This document shows positions 7,247 through 15,880 of a stretch of 25,464 nt of DNA, piece by piece; the stretch's first letter is position 1, and the number at the start of each line of letters is the position of its first letter. The stretch is from Alphaproteobacteria bacterium (GTDB lineage: Bacteria > Pseudomonadota > Alphaproteobacteria > WRDZ01), in NCBI GenBank assembly GCA_009779595.1, contig WRDZ01000002.1, forward strand, positions 1 to 25,464. The letters run 5' to 3'. The notes beneath the pieces were generated by a model. That model ran no database searches, was not told where the DNA came from, and saw only the letters and a program-made list of their open reading frames with translations. The translations under genes and the position numbers were made by a program.

Positions 7247-9421
7247 TCAGCCGTTCAACTCCTGCGCCAGCTGGGCCCTCAGCTCTTCCCCGGCGCTTTT
7301 GGCGCGCTTGTCCACAATCCACTTGGGCACGAACGGAGAGGGCTTTATGGCCGCCTTCCTCTTCATGTTGGGGTCAAGGAACCAGCGCGGCGAGTCCGCT
7401 ATGATAGGCCTTGTGGTGAACCCCTGCATGATGACAAGCTGCTTTTCCTTGGGCAGGCTCATCATCCGGGCCACGCCGATGACCGAAGTGCCCTGCACGT
7501 TGACGTTGACGTTCTCCCTGAACCTTTCGTTGCTGGAAACGTTGATTCCGCGCGAATGGCTTTTTGATTCGACCTCGACGGTCTTCTGCCCTATCATCTT
7601 GTCGAAACGCTCGGCCGTCTTTTCGTTGTTCTGGGCCAGCACCACCTTTACCGCCGTGGTCGAGATTATGGTTTCCACGTCGGCCGCGCTGTACTTGCCT
7701 TCAATCTGCCCCATGTCCTGGCCGATAAGCAGGTACGACACCTTCTGGCCGCGCCCGACGGCCGGGCCGTTCAGCACCGCGGTCATCTTGGGCATCTGCG
7801 GGAATTCGTCCAGCACGAACAGTATGGGGTACGGCCCCATGGTCTTGCCGTTTTCCATCGTGTCGTTGGGCTTGTACGCGACCGCATAGCGGCTGAACAG
7901 CTCGACGAACAGGGCGGTCAGCGGGTTCAGGGCCGCCGCGTCCACCTGGTTGACGGACAGGTAAACGGTCATGGGCTCCCACCTGCCGTTGCGCGGGTTC
8001 CTTATGCCGCGCAAGTCCTCGTATGCGATGTCGCACGAGCTTGTGCGCTCTTTCACCGCTGCGTTGCGGAATATGTTGATGCCCGCCATGGCGGTCGACA
8101 TGATGGACCCGCGCTCCTTGTCCGGAGTGTTGGCCAGCTGCGACATCTCAAGTATCACGCGGTGGGCGTAATGGTATTTCTTCGCCTCGCCCATGGCTTT
8201 TTCGATTATCACGCGGCCCTGGTCCTCGAACATCGCGTTCGCATCGCCGGCTTCGGCCTTCTTCCTGCTGGCTTCCATGACCTGGACCTGCACTTCGGCC
8301 TGCCAGTCCAGCAGCATGGAGAAGCACGGCTCGCGCCCGACCCAGTCGGCAGGCAGCCCTTCCCACGTGCCGATGGGGACATAGTTTTTGGAATCCAGCT
8401 GCCCCTGGCGCAGCAGCGCCAAAGCCTTTATCGCGTCCTGGTCCGAATGCATGGCCGAGTAATACGTTGCCAGGACTTTGGAATCCTGCGGGCTTAACGG
8501 GCCCTTGGACATCTTGTCGCAGAAGTAATCGTTGGCAATCGCCTGCTCGCACTTCGAGCATATGAAGTTTATGTACCCGGCCAAAGCCGCCCGGCCGACC
8601 GTGCCCCAGTGCGGGTCCTTGTCGCTTATCTGCACCAGCACGTTGCAGATAGAGTCGATATACATGTCCCTTGCCGCGCCCGGCCCCGGCAGGCACTTGG
8701 GCGAAAGCGGGTTCCAGCTGGGGTAATATATGCCTTTGTCCGGGACGTCCGCCTCGGCCCAGTTGATGACGAACACGGGCCCCTTGGTCGCGCGGTATCC
8801 GCTGGTCTGGAAGCACAATTCCGGCTTGGGGTCGTTGATAATCATGCACGCGTTTTCCGTTTCGAAAATCGTGGGGTTGACGACCGCCACGGTCTTACCG
8901 GTACCCGGCGGAGCAAGGCACAGCACCGACAGCGTTTCCGGCAGCTTCAGGTATCTTCCCTTGAACTTGCCCACAACCATCATGAATCCGGTGAACAGGC
9001 CCATCCTCTTGACGTCGCCCTTCTTGGCCTCGCGCCCGGACCCGTGTATGGACTGTATGTACTGGTACGGGTTTTTCGCCCACCCCAGGAATATCAGCAG
9101 GCCGGTGGTCACGAACGGCAGGAACGGTATATAGTCGAACCACCGCGTTTCCCGCGCTTTGTTGTTCCATATCTGCCTGTACCACCACTTGAAGACGTTG
9201 TTGACGGTTTCGACCGGCGATTTCAACAGGTTTTTGAAGTAGTCCATGCTGATTCTTCTGGCCGCTTCGCTGTTCCAGCCGCGCGCCGCCAGCTGTATCA
9301 TGGGGAACCACAAAACCGTCAATATCAAGCCCACGGACAAAGCGGCGATGATGGTGAAGGCCATCCATCGTACGGCCTTCTGCTTTTCGTCAAGTCCTTC
9401 GTCTATGTATTTCGAAAACAT
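7247..9421 (-). CDS. dotL: DotL/IcmO-like type IV coupling protein (VirD4/TrbC-type ATPase)
   Basis: A 724-residue AAA+/RecA-type coupling ATPase that selects substrates and feeds them to the T4SS at the inner membrane. Two membrane helices are visible at about 19-45 and 98-116. Walker A is APPGTGKT with Lys176; the next strand reads CMIINDPKPEL, the typical coupling-protein motif. Walker B is ILFVLDEFPQMPKM with Asp538-Glu539, followed by SYLLIGQDMGQIEGKY, the conserved Q-containing sensor. The C-terminal tail after the ATPase is short; Legionella DotL (about 783 residues) has a longer tail that binds IcmS/IcmW, so adaptor docking may differ here. It lies 14 bp after a small membrane protein gene and 17 bp before the HNH-like gene. 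A GGGG lies about 11 nt before ATG 9421. Confidence 0.93.
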   Translation of the reverse strand: MFSKYIDEGLDEKQKAVRWMAFTIIAALSVGLILTVLWFPMIQLAARGWNSEAARRISMDYFKNLLKSPVETVNNVFKWWYRQIWNNKARETRWFDYIPFLPFVTTGLLIFLGWAKNPYQYIQSIHGSGREAKKGDVKRMGLFTGFMMVVGKFKGRYLKLPETLSVLCLAPPGTGKTVAVVNPTIFETENACMIINDPKPELCFQTSGYRATKGPVFVINWAEADVPDKGIYYPSWNPLSPKCLPGPGAARDMYIDSICNVLVQISDKDPHWGTVGRAALAGYINFICSKCEQAIANDYFCDKMSKGPLSPQDSKVLATYYSAMHSDQDAIKALALLRQGQLDSKNYVPIGTWEGLPADWVGREPCFSMLLDWQAEVQVQVMEASRKKAEAGDANAMFEDQGRVIIEKAMGEAKKYHYAHRVILEMSQLANTPDKERGSIMSTAMAGINIFRNAAVKERTSSCDIAYEDLRGIRNPRNGRWEPMTVYLSVNQVDAAALNPLTALFVELFSRYAVAYKPNDTMENGKTMGPYPILFVLDEFPQMPKMTAVLNGPAVGRGQKVSYLLIGQDMGQIEGKYSAADVETIISTTAVKVVLAQNNEKTAERFDKMIGQKTVEVESKSHSRGINVSSNERFRENVNVNVQGTSVIGVARMMSLPKEKQLVIMQGFTTRPIIADSPRWFLDPNMKRKAAIKPSPFVPKWIVDKRAKSAGEELRAQLAQELNG

Positions 9422-9435
9422 CTATTCTAATGCCC

Positions 9436-9825
9436 CTATCGGAAACGGCGATGGTTTTTGTTCGAAGACCCTGCGTCCATCATACCATGTATCATTTCAA
9501 AAAACCAGCCTAAAAACAGCCAGAAAATCGGCACCAGGATTATCGAGAAAGGAATATACAGGCGCCATCCCTGATAGTAGCTGGGGATAGTGCGGTCCAT
9601 AAGCTCCCTGAACCAGTCGCGGGCATATGCCAGGAACTCACCGCTTTTGGTGAACGTCATGACAAGCACTTCTTTGGCGTGTTCCGGGCTTTGCGAGAAA
9701 TACTCCATCAGCGGGAAAGCCGTGAACAGCAAAATCAGGAACGACCAGAATGCCAAGGAACGGAACGGCCTTTTATTGAAACCGCGCTCGGATTTTGTCC
9801 CCATATAGCTTGTGTTATACTGCAT
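9436..9825 (-). CDS. Small two-helix membrane protein of the coupling-complex operon
   Basis: A 129-residue protein with two predicted membrane helices: about 25-45 (SLAFWSFLILLFTAFPLMEY) and about 87-115 (rich in I/L/F/W, ending FFEMIHGMM). A basic N-terminus (KSERGFNKRPFR) and a basic C-terminus (NKNHRRFR) both suggest cytoplasmic ends, with a loop of about 40 residues in the periplasm. It begins 4 bp after the stop of the upstream gene, with AAAGGG 7 nt before ATG 9825; that AAAGGG is itself the last codons of the upstream gene, so translation is coupled. I do not recognise a family. Position between the DotM-like gene and dotL implies a part in the coupling complex. Confidence 0.7.
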   Translation of the reverse strand: MQYNTSYMGTKSERGFNKRPFRSLAFWSFLILLFTAFPLMEYFSQSPEHAKEVLVMTFTKSGEFLAYARDWFRELMDRTIPSYYQGWRLYIPFSIILVPIFWLFLGWFFEMIHGMMDAGSSNKNHRRFR

Positions 9826-9829
9826 ATTT

Positions 9830-11077
9830 TTACCCTTTCAACTCATTGGTTATGTTTTCTATGATTTCGTCCATCTGGCTTTCGAACGGCGATTCGCCGC
9901 CGGTGTTTTCCGGCAGCAGGTCCGCAAGGCTTTCAAGCTCGTCCGGGTATCCGCGGCCGTTGTCCGCCCGGCAGACATTGATTTGGCCGGCCACCGAAGC
10001 CCATACCGGGGCCATTTCGTCCGTGTTGGTTATGACCCCCACGGTTTCGACCACGAGGCAGGCCGCCCGCGGCCCCACGTGGGAAACCAGCAAATCATGC
10101 GCGCGCTTGGCCAGCGAAACCGGTGAATTCCTGTACCCTGTTTCCGAGTACCACAAGGCGTCAGGGTCGTTAAGCTCGTCCGTGTCGGCCAGCCATTCGC
10201 CTTCCTTGTCGTCGTCGATTATCAGCACGACCCCGTCCGCCGACGCGATGGCATAACAGTTTTCATACTCGCCCAAGGCGATGTGGCGATAGTCCCTCCA
10301 CCCCTTTTCAGCAAGCATCCCTTCGATGGACGGCAGGCTGTCGTCGGCCTGGGCCGTGTTTTCCGAAGGCCTGGGCTTTTCTTCATGGTGCACGGCGGGC
10401 GTGCGCGACATCGGCACATGCGGGGCCGCTTCGGCCGCATAGGGGATATCGGGTATCGGGACCGGGTCGGGCAATTCCGCCACAGGCGGCTGTCCGGCCG
10501 GTATGAAGCTCATGTCGCCGTGCGATATGGACGGAGCCGGCCGCTCGGCCGGGCGCCTGGCGTCGTCGTCTTTGGCTTTCTTGGGTTTCTGCGGTTCAAC
10601 CGCCGCCGGCAGGTCGAAATCATCGCTTTTGCTTTTGCCCCTGCGGCGGACAAGGCCGCGGGCCTTCGCGGCAAGGCGCCGGGGCATGGCCGTAAGCCGT
10701 CCAAAAACAAATTTCCAGTCCACGGCCAGCAGCCGCACAGAGCCGAAATATCCGCCGATTATCGACAGGACCAGGGACCCTGCCAAAACCCACTCTTGAA
10801 GCCTGTCGAATCTTATGCGCCCGGCCCTAAGTTCGCCAAAGACAAAACGCAGGTCATCAAGGTTGAAAATGTCGAACCCAAGCCTTACGAAACAATATTC
10901 TTTCCAGCACCTGTGCCCGGGGTTGGAAATGTCGAACCCCAGCCTTAGCAGCCCCGCCGCATCGTCTTTCATTGCGACATACGGGATATTCCATGCGACC
11001 AGCGAAAAAGCAAACGTCATCAGCGCGGTCATGAAACCGACTATCACAAGCCATTTGAAAAGCTCCGCCGCGCGCAT
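9830..11077 (-). CDS. Two-helix membrane protein with large cytoplasmic domain, in the dotM/icmP position
   Basis: A 415-residue protein. Helix 1 spans about 10-32 and helix 2 about 93-113. A basic and proline-rich linker follows (PKKAKDDDARR; about 120-260), then a globular C-terminal domain (about 265-415) with strands such as GVVLIIDDDKEGEW and AACLVVETVGVITN. Legionella has icmP(dotM) immediately before icmO(dotL), and this gene occupies that place. The C-terminal domain, however, does not show DotM motifs that I recognise; it is faintly reminiscent of NERD-type domains. I therefore treat it as a positional, not proven, DotM counterpart. It is the first gene after the promoter at 11199-11227, with AAAGGG before ATG 11077. 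Residues near helix 1 contain a repeated RLGFDI[SF]N motif. Confidence 0.6.
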   Translation of the reverse strand: MRAAELFKWLVIVGFMTALMTFAFSLVAWNIPYVAMKDDAAGLLRLGFDISNPGHRCWKEYCFVRLGFDIFNLDDLRFVFGELRAGRIRFDRLQEWVLAGSLVLSIIGGYFGSVRLLAVDWKFVFGRLTAMPRRLAAKARGLVRRRGKSKSDDFDLPAAVEPQKPKKAKDDDARRPAERPAPSISHGDMSFIPAGQPPVAELPDPVPIPDIPYAAEAAPHVPMSRTPAVHHEEKPRPSENTAQADDSLPSIEGMLAEKGWRDYRHIALGEYENCYAIASADGVVLIIDDDKEGEWLADTDELNDPDALWYSETGYRNSPVSLAKRAHDLLVSHVGPRAACLVVETVGVITNTDEMAPVWASVAGQINVCRADNGRGYPDELESLADLLPENTGGESPFESQMDEIIENITNELKG

Positions 11078-11198
11078 GTTTTTCCCTTTGAAGATACGGA
11101 AATCTATTCATTATTTACAACAAATAGGTTAATATTCTGTTAGCCGCCGTCCCCGTCCGCGGTTCTTTTTCCGTTAAAACCCGTTCGAAAACACGCAC

Positions 11199-11227
11199 AT
11201 CATAACACAATCCGCCGGAAAAATCAA
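11199..11227 (-). promoter_or_regulatory. Sigma-70-type promoter of the dotM-position/dotL unit
   Basis: Read on the minus strand: TTGATT (11227-11222), 17-bp spacer, TATGAT (11204-11199). The predicted start is near 11192, leaving a leader of about 115 nt before ATG 11077, long enough for post-transcriptional control, although I see no recognisable riboswitch. It lies just past the terminator of the hook operon. Confidence 0.6.
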
Positions 11228-11255
11228 GCGTGTAATAAGGCTGCCTCGCGCATGG

Positions 11256-11289
11256 AAATCCGGCGCTTGAAATATCAGGCGCCGGATTT
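11256..11289 (-). terminator. Terminator hairpin after flgE
   Basis: An 11-bp perfect stem, AAATCCGGCGC (11256-11266) with GCGCCGGATTT (11279-11289), around a 12-nt loop. It lies 36 bp past the flgE stop and separates the hook operon from the T4SS promoter. The T run is short on the minus strand (TTT) and longer on the plus strand (TTTTT), so it may work in both directions. Confidence 0.7.
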
Positions 11290-11324
11290 TTGCCATGGGG
11301 TCCATGGCTTGGGGCTTAAAAGCG

Positions 11325-13598
11325 CTACCTTACTATGTTCATCAGCTCGGTCAGCATGTCGGACGCGGTCACTATGATTTTCGACGACGCCGAGTACGCG
11401 CGCTGCGTCGTTATCATTTCGGTGAACTGCTCGGACAAGTCGACGGTGCTTTGCTCGAGGCTGTTGGACGTGACCGAGCCGGCGCCGCCGCTGTCGGCGG
11501 TGCGCAGCGTGGGCGCGCCCGAGAACGTGGTCTCCATCCACGCGTTGCCCGTCATGGCGCTAAGGCCGTTGGGGTTCGTGAACGTGGCCACGGGTATCTG
11601 CGCCACGGGGCGCGTCATACCGTTGTCGAACAGCGCGACCACCAGGCCGTCCCTGCTGATGCTGACCCCGACATAGCTGCCGAACCTTGCCCCGTCCTGC
11701 GTTATATAGTTGGGGTTGAACGGGCCGGCAAGGTGGGTGAACCCGTCGCGGGTGTTGGCGTTGCCCTGGAATATGGTGACTTTCACGCCCTCCTGGGGGT
11801 TCCCGCTCATGTTCTGGGCGCCGTTGGCCCAGTCGATGGACATGTTCGCCACGTTGAAGTACATCGGCAGCCCTATGTCGCTGAACCTTATCGCCGGGGC
11901 AAGCGCTCCGCGTTCGCCGTCGGCTATGCCGTTGAATATGAAGCCGTTGGTCAGCGTCACCGACCCGCTGGTTATGGAAATCGGGCTGGTCGCGCCGTTG
12001 TTCTTTATCAGGCCCGTCGCCGCAGCCGCGAGATTGGAAAAGTCCATGACTATGGGAACGCCGGTTTCGGTCTGGGCTATCTGTATGCCCATGCCCTGGT
12101 TGGTGAAGTTTTCCGGGTTCTCCGCATTGGTGTAAAGCGCGGCCATGATGGTGTTGGTCAGCGCCACCCTGTCCACCGTTGCCGGAGAGCCCGAGATAGC
12201 CGTGGAAATATCGACCTCTATCAAGCCGGGAGTCGGAGGGCCCGGAGGCCCGTCCACCAGCAGGTATGTCTGGGTTCCGATGGTGAATGAATTGTTGATA
12301 TAATCGGCCGGGTAGGTGCTTTGGAAGTTGATGACCCCCACGTTTTTCAGCGTCCAGTCGATTTCCGGGACCACGAATATGCCGGTCGGTATGCCGGTCA
12401 GCTGGCTGGGGTTGGACGACGACTGCACGCACTGGATGCACGCGCTGGCGTCGAAGCTTACCGTGCTCCCGCTTAGCGACTGCGTCATCAATACCCGGTT
12501 GTTGTCCGCGGTGAAGCGCGCTCCGTCGGGCATCGACGACTGTATTGCCGCGGCAAAGCGGTTCATGGCCTCGGATATGGATACCACGCCTATCTGTATA
12601 TCCACCAGAATCACGGTTTCTCCGGCCTGAGGCACATAAGTCCCCGTGCCGGTGGTCGTGAATTCGTACACGAAGGTCTGCGCGTTGGGCGTCCCTGGAG
12701 AGTCGGTTATCTTGATGAAGCTGCCGTTCGCCGGGATGTTCGTGAACTCCAGCTGCCCGGCCGCGGCGTACACCTTCTCGCTCAGGCTGGTGGTTATCTC
12801 GCGCTGCGAGTACAGCACCAGGTTCGCGGCGCCCGGCGGTATCTGCGGCGCCATGTCCCACGAGTTGCCGGTGGTCTTGGTATATATGAAGTTCAGGTTG
12901 TGCGCGTTGCCCAGGCTGTCGTAGACCAGCGCGGACATCTGTTCCCTGCCCGAAACCGGGTTGGCCGGGTCGAACGGGTTAGCGTTCGCCGGCAGGTTCG
13001 CGCCCATGCGTATCTGCCTTGTCGGGTCGGCCGAACCGCCGATGGTGCTCAGGTTTATCGGCTTGAGGTTCTGCGCGTTGATGATGTTGTCGTTGATATA
13101 GTGGGTGATGCCGGCCGAATCCTTGTACGCCTTCATGTACACTATGTTGTTTACCACGACCGTGACCGCGTTGGGGTTGCCGTCGAACGGCATAAGCGGC
13201 CAGGCCTGGAGGAACATGCCGCCGACGTTGGACAGGTACCCGTTGCCGTCCATGCGGAACGAACCTGCGCGCGAGTACGCCCACATGTTGCCTATGTTCG
13301 GGTGCGCCGCCTCGTTGACCACGAAGAAACCGTTGCCCGATATGGCTATGTCCGTGGATATGGACGTGGACATAAGCAGCCCCTGGACGTCTATGTTCGC
13401 GCGCGGCCTGGACTGGACGCCGCCGGCCGAGTACGTCGTAAGGCTGGTCTGCTTGGTCACCAGAGTCTGGAAAGGCACGCTGCCGGCCTTGAAGCCGACG
13501 GTGTTGACGTTGGCGATGTTGTCGGCTATCGAGCTCATCGCGCTTGCCTGGGCGGTAAGGCCCGAAACGCCGGAAAATAATGCTCCATATAATGTCAT
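11325..13598 (-). CDS. flgE: Flagellar hook protein FlgE, enlarged
   Basis: A 757-residue hook subunit, exported by the flagellar type III apparatus and polymerised into the universal joint. The N-terminus is canonical: MTLYGALFSGVSGLTAQASA followed by SIADNIANVNTVGFKA. The C-terminus is also canonical: SLEQSTVDLSEQFTEMITTQ, RAYSASSKI, then DMLTELMNIVR. The hook-specific segment with GNGFFVV and FRMDGNGYLSN lies at about 90-125. The middle is far larger than in E. coli FlgE (about 400 residues), with Thr/Ser/Gly-rich surface domains, a size seen in some other bacteria. It lies 13 bp after flgD with TAGGAG about 10 nt before ATG 13598, and is the last gene of the fliK-flgD-flgE unit. Confidence 0.95.
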   Translation of the reverse strand: MTLYGALFSGVSGLTAQASAMSSIADNIANVNTVGFKAGSVPFQTLVTKQTSLTTYSAGGVQSRPRANIDVQGLLMSTSISTDIAISGNGFFVVNEAAHPNIGNMWAYSRAGSFRMDGNGYLSNVGGMFLQAWPLMPFDGNPNAVTVVVNNIVYMKAYKDSAGITHYINDNIINAQNLKPINLSTIGGSADPTRQIRMGANLPANANPFDPANPVSGREQMSALVYDSLGNAHNLNFIYTKTTGNSWDMAPQIPPGAANLVLYSQREITTSLSEKVYAAAGQLEFTNIPANGSFIKITDSPGTPNAQTFVYEFTTTGTGTYVPQAGETVILVDIQIGVVSISEAMNRFAAAIQSSMPDGARFTADNNRVLMTQSLSGSTVSFDASACIQCVQSSSNPSQLTGIPTGIFVVPEIDWTLKNVGVINFQSTYPADYINNSFTIGTQTYLLVDGPPGPPTPGLIEVDISTAISGSPATVDRVALTNTIMAALYTNAENPENFTNQGMGIQIAQTETGVPIVMDFSNLAAAATGLIKNNGATSPISITSGSVTLTNGFIFNGIADGERGALAPAIRFSDIGLPMYFNVANMSIDWANGAQNMSGNPQEGVKVTIFQGNANTRDGFTHLAGPFNPNYITQDGARFGSYVGVSISRDGLVVALFDNGMTRPVAQIPVATFTNPNGLSAMTGNAWMETTFSGAPTLRTADSGGAGSVTSNSLEQSTVDLSEQFTEMITTQRAYSASSKIIVTASDMLTELMNIVR

Positions 13599-13611
13599 AT
13601 CTTATGGTCTC

Positions 13612-14340
13612 CTAAGGTTGTGTATCGTCTGGTGGGGTGGCGCCGTTATCGCCGCCCCCCGGTGGGTTGTTTTTAGCAATGGTTTCGTTGGTGTGCACGG
13701 CCAGCACGTTTTCTATCGGGACGACTATGTCGCCCAAGGCTATGGCAATCTGGTCGCCTTCGCTGGCCACGCCCGTGGCTATGCCGAAAGCTACGGTCAC
13801 GACTTCCAGCATGGCACCGCTTTCGGCGCTGAACGCGGTCACGTTCAGGATATACACCCCGTCGGGGAGCTGGCGCCCGTCCTGGGTCTTGCCGTCCCAG
13901 TCGAAGACGTGGCGGCCGGGGGCGACCTCGCCGCTGATGGTGTGCACGATGTTGCCGTCCAGGTCCTGTATGCTGATGACTGCGGTGGCAGCCTCTTCAG
14001 GCAGGAAATACGCGAACTTGCCGAAGCCGTCCTGCAGCGGGAACGCGCTGCTGATAACCTGTATCGTGCGGCCAAGATAGCCCAGGGCGCTGACCCCAAG
14101 CGATGACTTGTTCAGGACCAGGAGGTCTTCAAGGTTCCTGTTTATGTTGATGGACTGCTCGACCTGGGCGAACTGCACAAGCTGGTTGGTGAACTCGTGC
14201 GAGTCCATGGGGTTCAGCGGGTCCTGGTGCTTAAGCTGGGTTGTCAGCAAAAGCAGGAACGTGTCCAGGTCCTTTGCGAACGTGTTGCGGGACGCCTCCG
14301 ATTGGCTTGGCATGCCGCCGCTTACGCCTGATACTGCCAT
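13612..14340 (-). CDS. flgD: Flagellar hook assembly scaffold FlgD
   Basis: A 242-residue hook-cap protein needed for FlgE polymerisation. The N-terminal family signature is clear: FLLLLTTQLKHQDPLNPMDS, then EFTNQLVQFAQVEQSININR (about 28-68). A FlgD Ig-like/tudor region follows, with DLDGNIVHTISGEVAPGRH, FDWDGKTQDGRQLPDGVY (about 125-165). A Pro/Gly/Asp-rich tail (NNPPGGGDNGATPPDD) closes it. ATG 14340 has a good ribosome site (GGGAGG, 8 nt spacing) that overlaps the fliK stop codon, so translation is coupled to fliK. Confidence 0.95.
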   Translation of the reverse strand: MAVSGVSGGMPSQSEASRNTFAKDLDTFLLLLTTQLKHQDPLNPMDSHEFTNQLVQFAQVEQSININRNLEDLLVLNKSSLGVSALGYLGRTIQVISSAFPLQDGFGKFAYFLPEEAATAVISIQDLDGNIVHTISGEVAPGRHVFDWDGKTQDGRQLPDGVYILNVTAFSAESGAMLEVVTVAFGIATGVASEGDQIAIALGDIVVPIENVLAVHTNETIAKNNPPGGGDNGATPPDDTQP

Positions 14341-14353
14341 TGTCCTTGCCTCC

Positions 14354-15775
14354 CTATGCCTGAATGTTCACGTTGGGACGGTCGAACGCGTCCGCCATGG
14401 CCGCCATGAAATCCGCGTCGCCGCGCTGTGGCTGCCGGTGCTGGTTCTGCTGCCGCCCGTGCTGGTTCTGGTTCTGGCCGTGCCCGTCGTCGGCCTGCTG
14501 CTGGGCGCCGCGAAGGCTGAAAGAGAACTCGGCCTGGTTCGTCCTGACGCCGCTTGCGGTCAAGGCCTCCCTCAAAGACTGGCTGTCCTGCCGCAGCATC
14601 TCAAGGGTTTCCCTTTTCTCGGCCGTCAGCTTTGCGGTCATCTGGTTGCCTTTGAATACAAGCTCGACCTCGACTTTGCCAAGCTCTTCCGGATGCAGCT
14701 TGATGGTTATCTTGTTCATGGACGGGGAAAGCTTGGACACCACGACCTTGACCTGCTGTACCGCCGATTCCCTGACCGAAGCCGCGGCTGTGGGCGCGGG
14801 CTTGTCCAGCTGCGCCGATTCGCTTAAAACGGGCTTGTCCGGCAAAACCAGCCGGTGCCCGGCAAAATTTGCCCGCCCGTCGGCATCGGCATCAACAGAG
14901 TCAGCCGGCAGGTCTTCGGCCTCGAAACCCATGTCGCGCGCCGGGTCGTCGACCCTGGACATCAGGGGCGCGACAGGGCGCGAATCAGCGGTTTTGCCGC
15001 CTATGATGTTCTTTATCGTAATCGGGGCGCGTATCACCTTTATGTCCGGGGCCTGGTCAGCGCCGGTGTCGGCTTTACCGCCCTTTTCGGCCTTTCCGGT
15101 ATCCGCCGCCATTTGTATAAGGGTGTCCAGCTCGGCCAGCGGTTTTGGCGACTGCATGCCCGCGTCCGCCTTTTCGCCGCTTACCTTCACATGGACCGGC
15201 CGTCCGGCGTTGTATTCCTGCAGCTTCTTGTCTATAAGCTTGGAAAAATACTGTGCTTCATGGTCAAAGCCGTCTTCTTGCCCGGCTATTTCCTGCAAAT
15301 CTTCGGGCAGCGCAAAACCCTCGTCCGCGGCCGCAATGGTTTCAGCCTGCAGGTCTTGCGGAAAAATCGGGGCGGGTTTCCCTTTGTCGCCCGGCATTAC
15401 AGGCATGTCCGGCATCTGCGGCAGATGCAGCGCATCGTTGCTGCCTGCCAGGGCCTGCAGGAAATCCATGCGCGCCGCCTTGTTGGCCTGCATAGCCTGC
15501 ACCTCGGCCATGAACGCGGCCATGGAATCGGGCGCAACGTCCTTGTCGCGCGCCTTTTTCGGCTTGGGCTCCTGGCCGGGCTGCAAAGCCGTCCCCGCGT
15601 CCGCTTCAGCCTGCGCGTCCGCTGCCGCGTCGTCGGCCGCATCGGAATCCTGACCCTTTATCAAAGAGGAAACCATCTTGTCAAACCCGGAAGCCGCGTC
15701 GTCGCCGGCTCCGCCTGGAACCGCCTGGTCCGCAGCAGCAGGGAAGAAGCCGTTGAAACCTGAAAAAATCTCCAT
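14354..15775 (-). CDS. fliK: Flagellar hook-length control protein FliK
   Basis: A 473-residue ruler protein that controls hook length and the export switch. Residues up to about 330 are disordered and Ala/Asp/Lys-rich, as usual. The C-terminal Flg_hook domain (about 345-430) is clear: SPSMNKITIKLHPEELGKVE, VELVFKGNQMTAKL, then ETLEMLRQDSQSLREAL and RTNQAEFSFSLRG. A Gln/His/Asn-rich tail follows (GQNQNQHGRQQNQHRQPQ). I choose ATG 15775 because AAAGG sits 8 nt upstream; an upstream TTG at 15838 has no ribosome site and falls inside the proposed sigma-54 promoter. First gene of the hook unit. Confidence 0.92.
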   Translation of the reverse strand: MEIFSGFNGFFPAAADQAVPGGAGDDAASGFDKMVSSLIKGQDSDAADDAAADAQAEADAGTALQPGQEPKPKKARDKDVAPDSMAAFMAEVQAMQANKAARMDFLQALAGSNDALHLPQMPDMPVMPGDKGKPAPIFPQDLQAETIAAADEGFALPEDLQEIAGQEDGFDHEAQYFSKLIDKKLQEYNAGRPVHVKVSGEKADAGMQSPKPLAELDTLIQMAADTGKAEKGGKADTGADQAPDIKVIRAPITIKNIIGGKTADSRPVAPLMSRVDDPARDMGFEAEDLPADSVDADADGRANFAGHRLVLPDKPVLSESAQLDKPAPTAAASVRESAVQQVKVVVSKLSPSMNKITIKLHPEELGKVEVELVFKGNQMTAKLTAEKRETLEMLRQDSQSLREALTASGVRTNQAEFSFSLRGAQQQADDGHGQNQNQHGRQQNQHRQPQRGDADFMAAMADAFDRPNVNIQA

Positions 15776-15821
15776 CAAGCGAACCTTTGCAAAGTTGTGC
15801 GAATACTCTGCAGAACCCTTA

Positions 15822-15837
15822 TGCAAAAACAATGCCA
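15822..15837 (-). promoter_or_regulatory. Sigma-54-type (-24/-12) promoter for fliK-flgD-flgE
   Basis: On the minus strand TGGCATT, GTTT, TTGCA fits the -24/-12 consensus with exactly 10 bp between the GG (15836-15835) and GC (15824-15823). The predicted start near 15811 gives a leader of about 36 nt that includes the fliK ribosome site. Hook genes are sigma-54-dependent in Caulobacter, so the context supports it. Confidence 0.6.
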
Positions 15838-15880
15838 AGCTATACGCCGGGCCTTCGCGTTTCTCCGCTTTTCCGCTTGC

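Noticed and set aside
6309..7889. Plus-strand open frame of more than 500 codons opposite dotL and the HNH-like gene
   Set aside because: Spans two well-supported minus-strand genes with proper ribosome sites; the predicted protein is low complexity and has no recognisable motif.
9830..11077. Firm assignment as DotM/IcmP
   Set aside because: Only position and two N-terminal helices agree; the C-terminal domain lacks motifs I recognise from DotM.
11295..12290. Plus-strand open frames opposite flgE (also 12900-13580 and 13105-14106)
   Set aside because: Shadows of flgE and flgD; no start signals, Val/Arg/His-rich artefact composition.
15776..15838. 21-codon N-terminal extension of FliK from a TTG start
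   Set aside because: No ribosome site, overlaps the sigma-54-like promoter, and the downstream ATG has AAAGG at good spacing.
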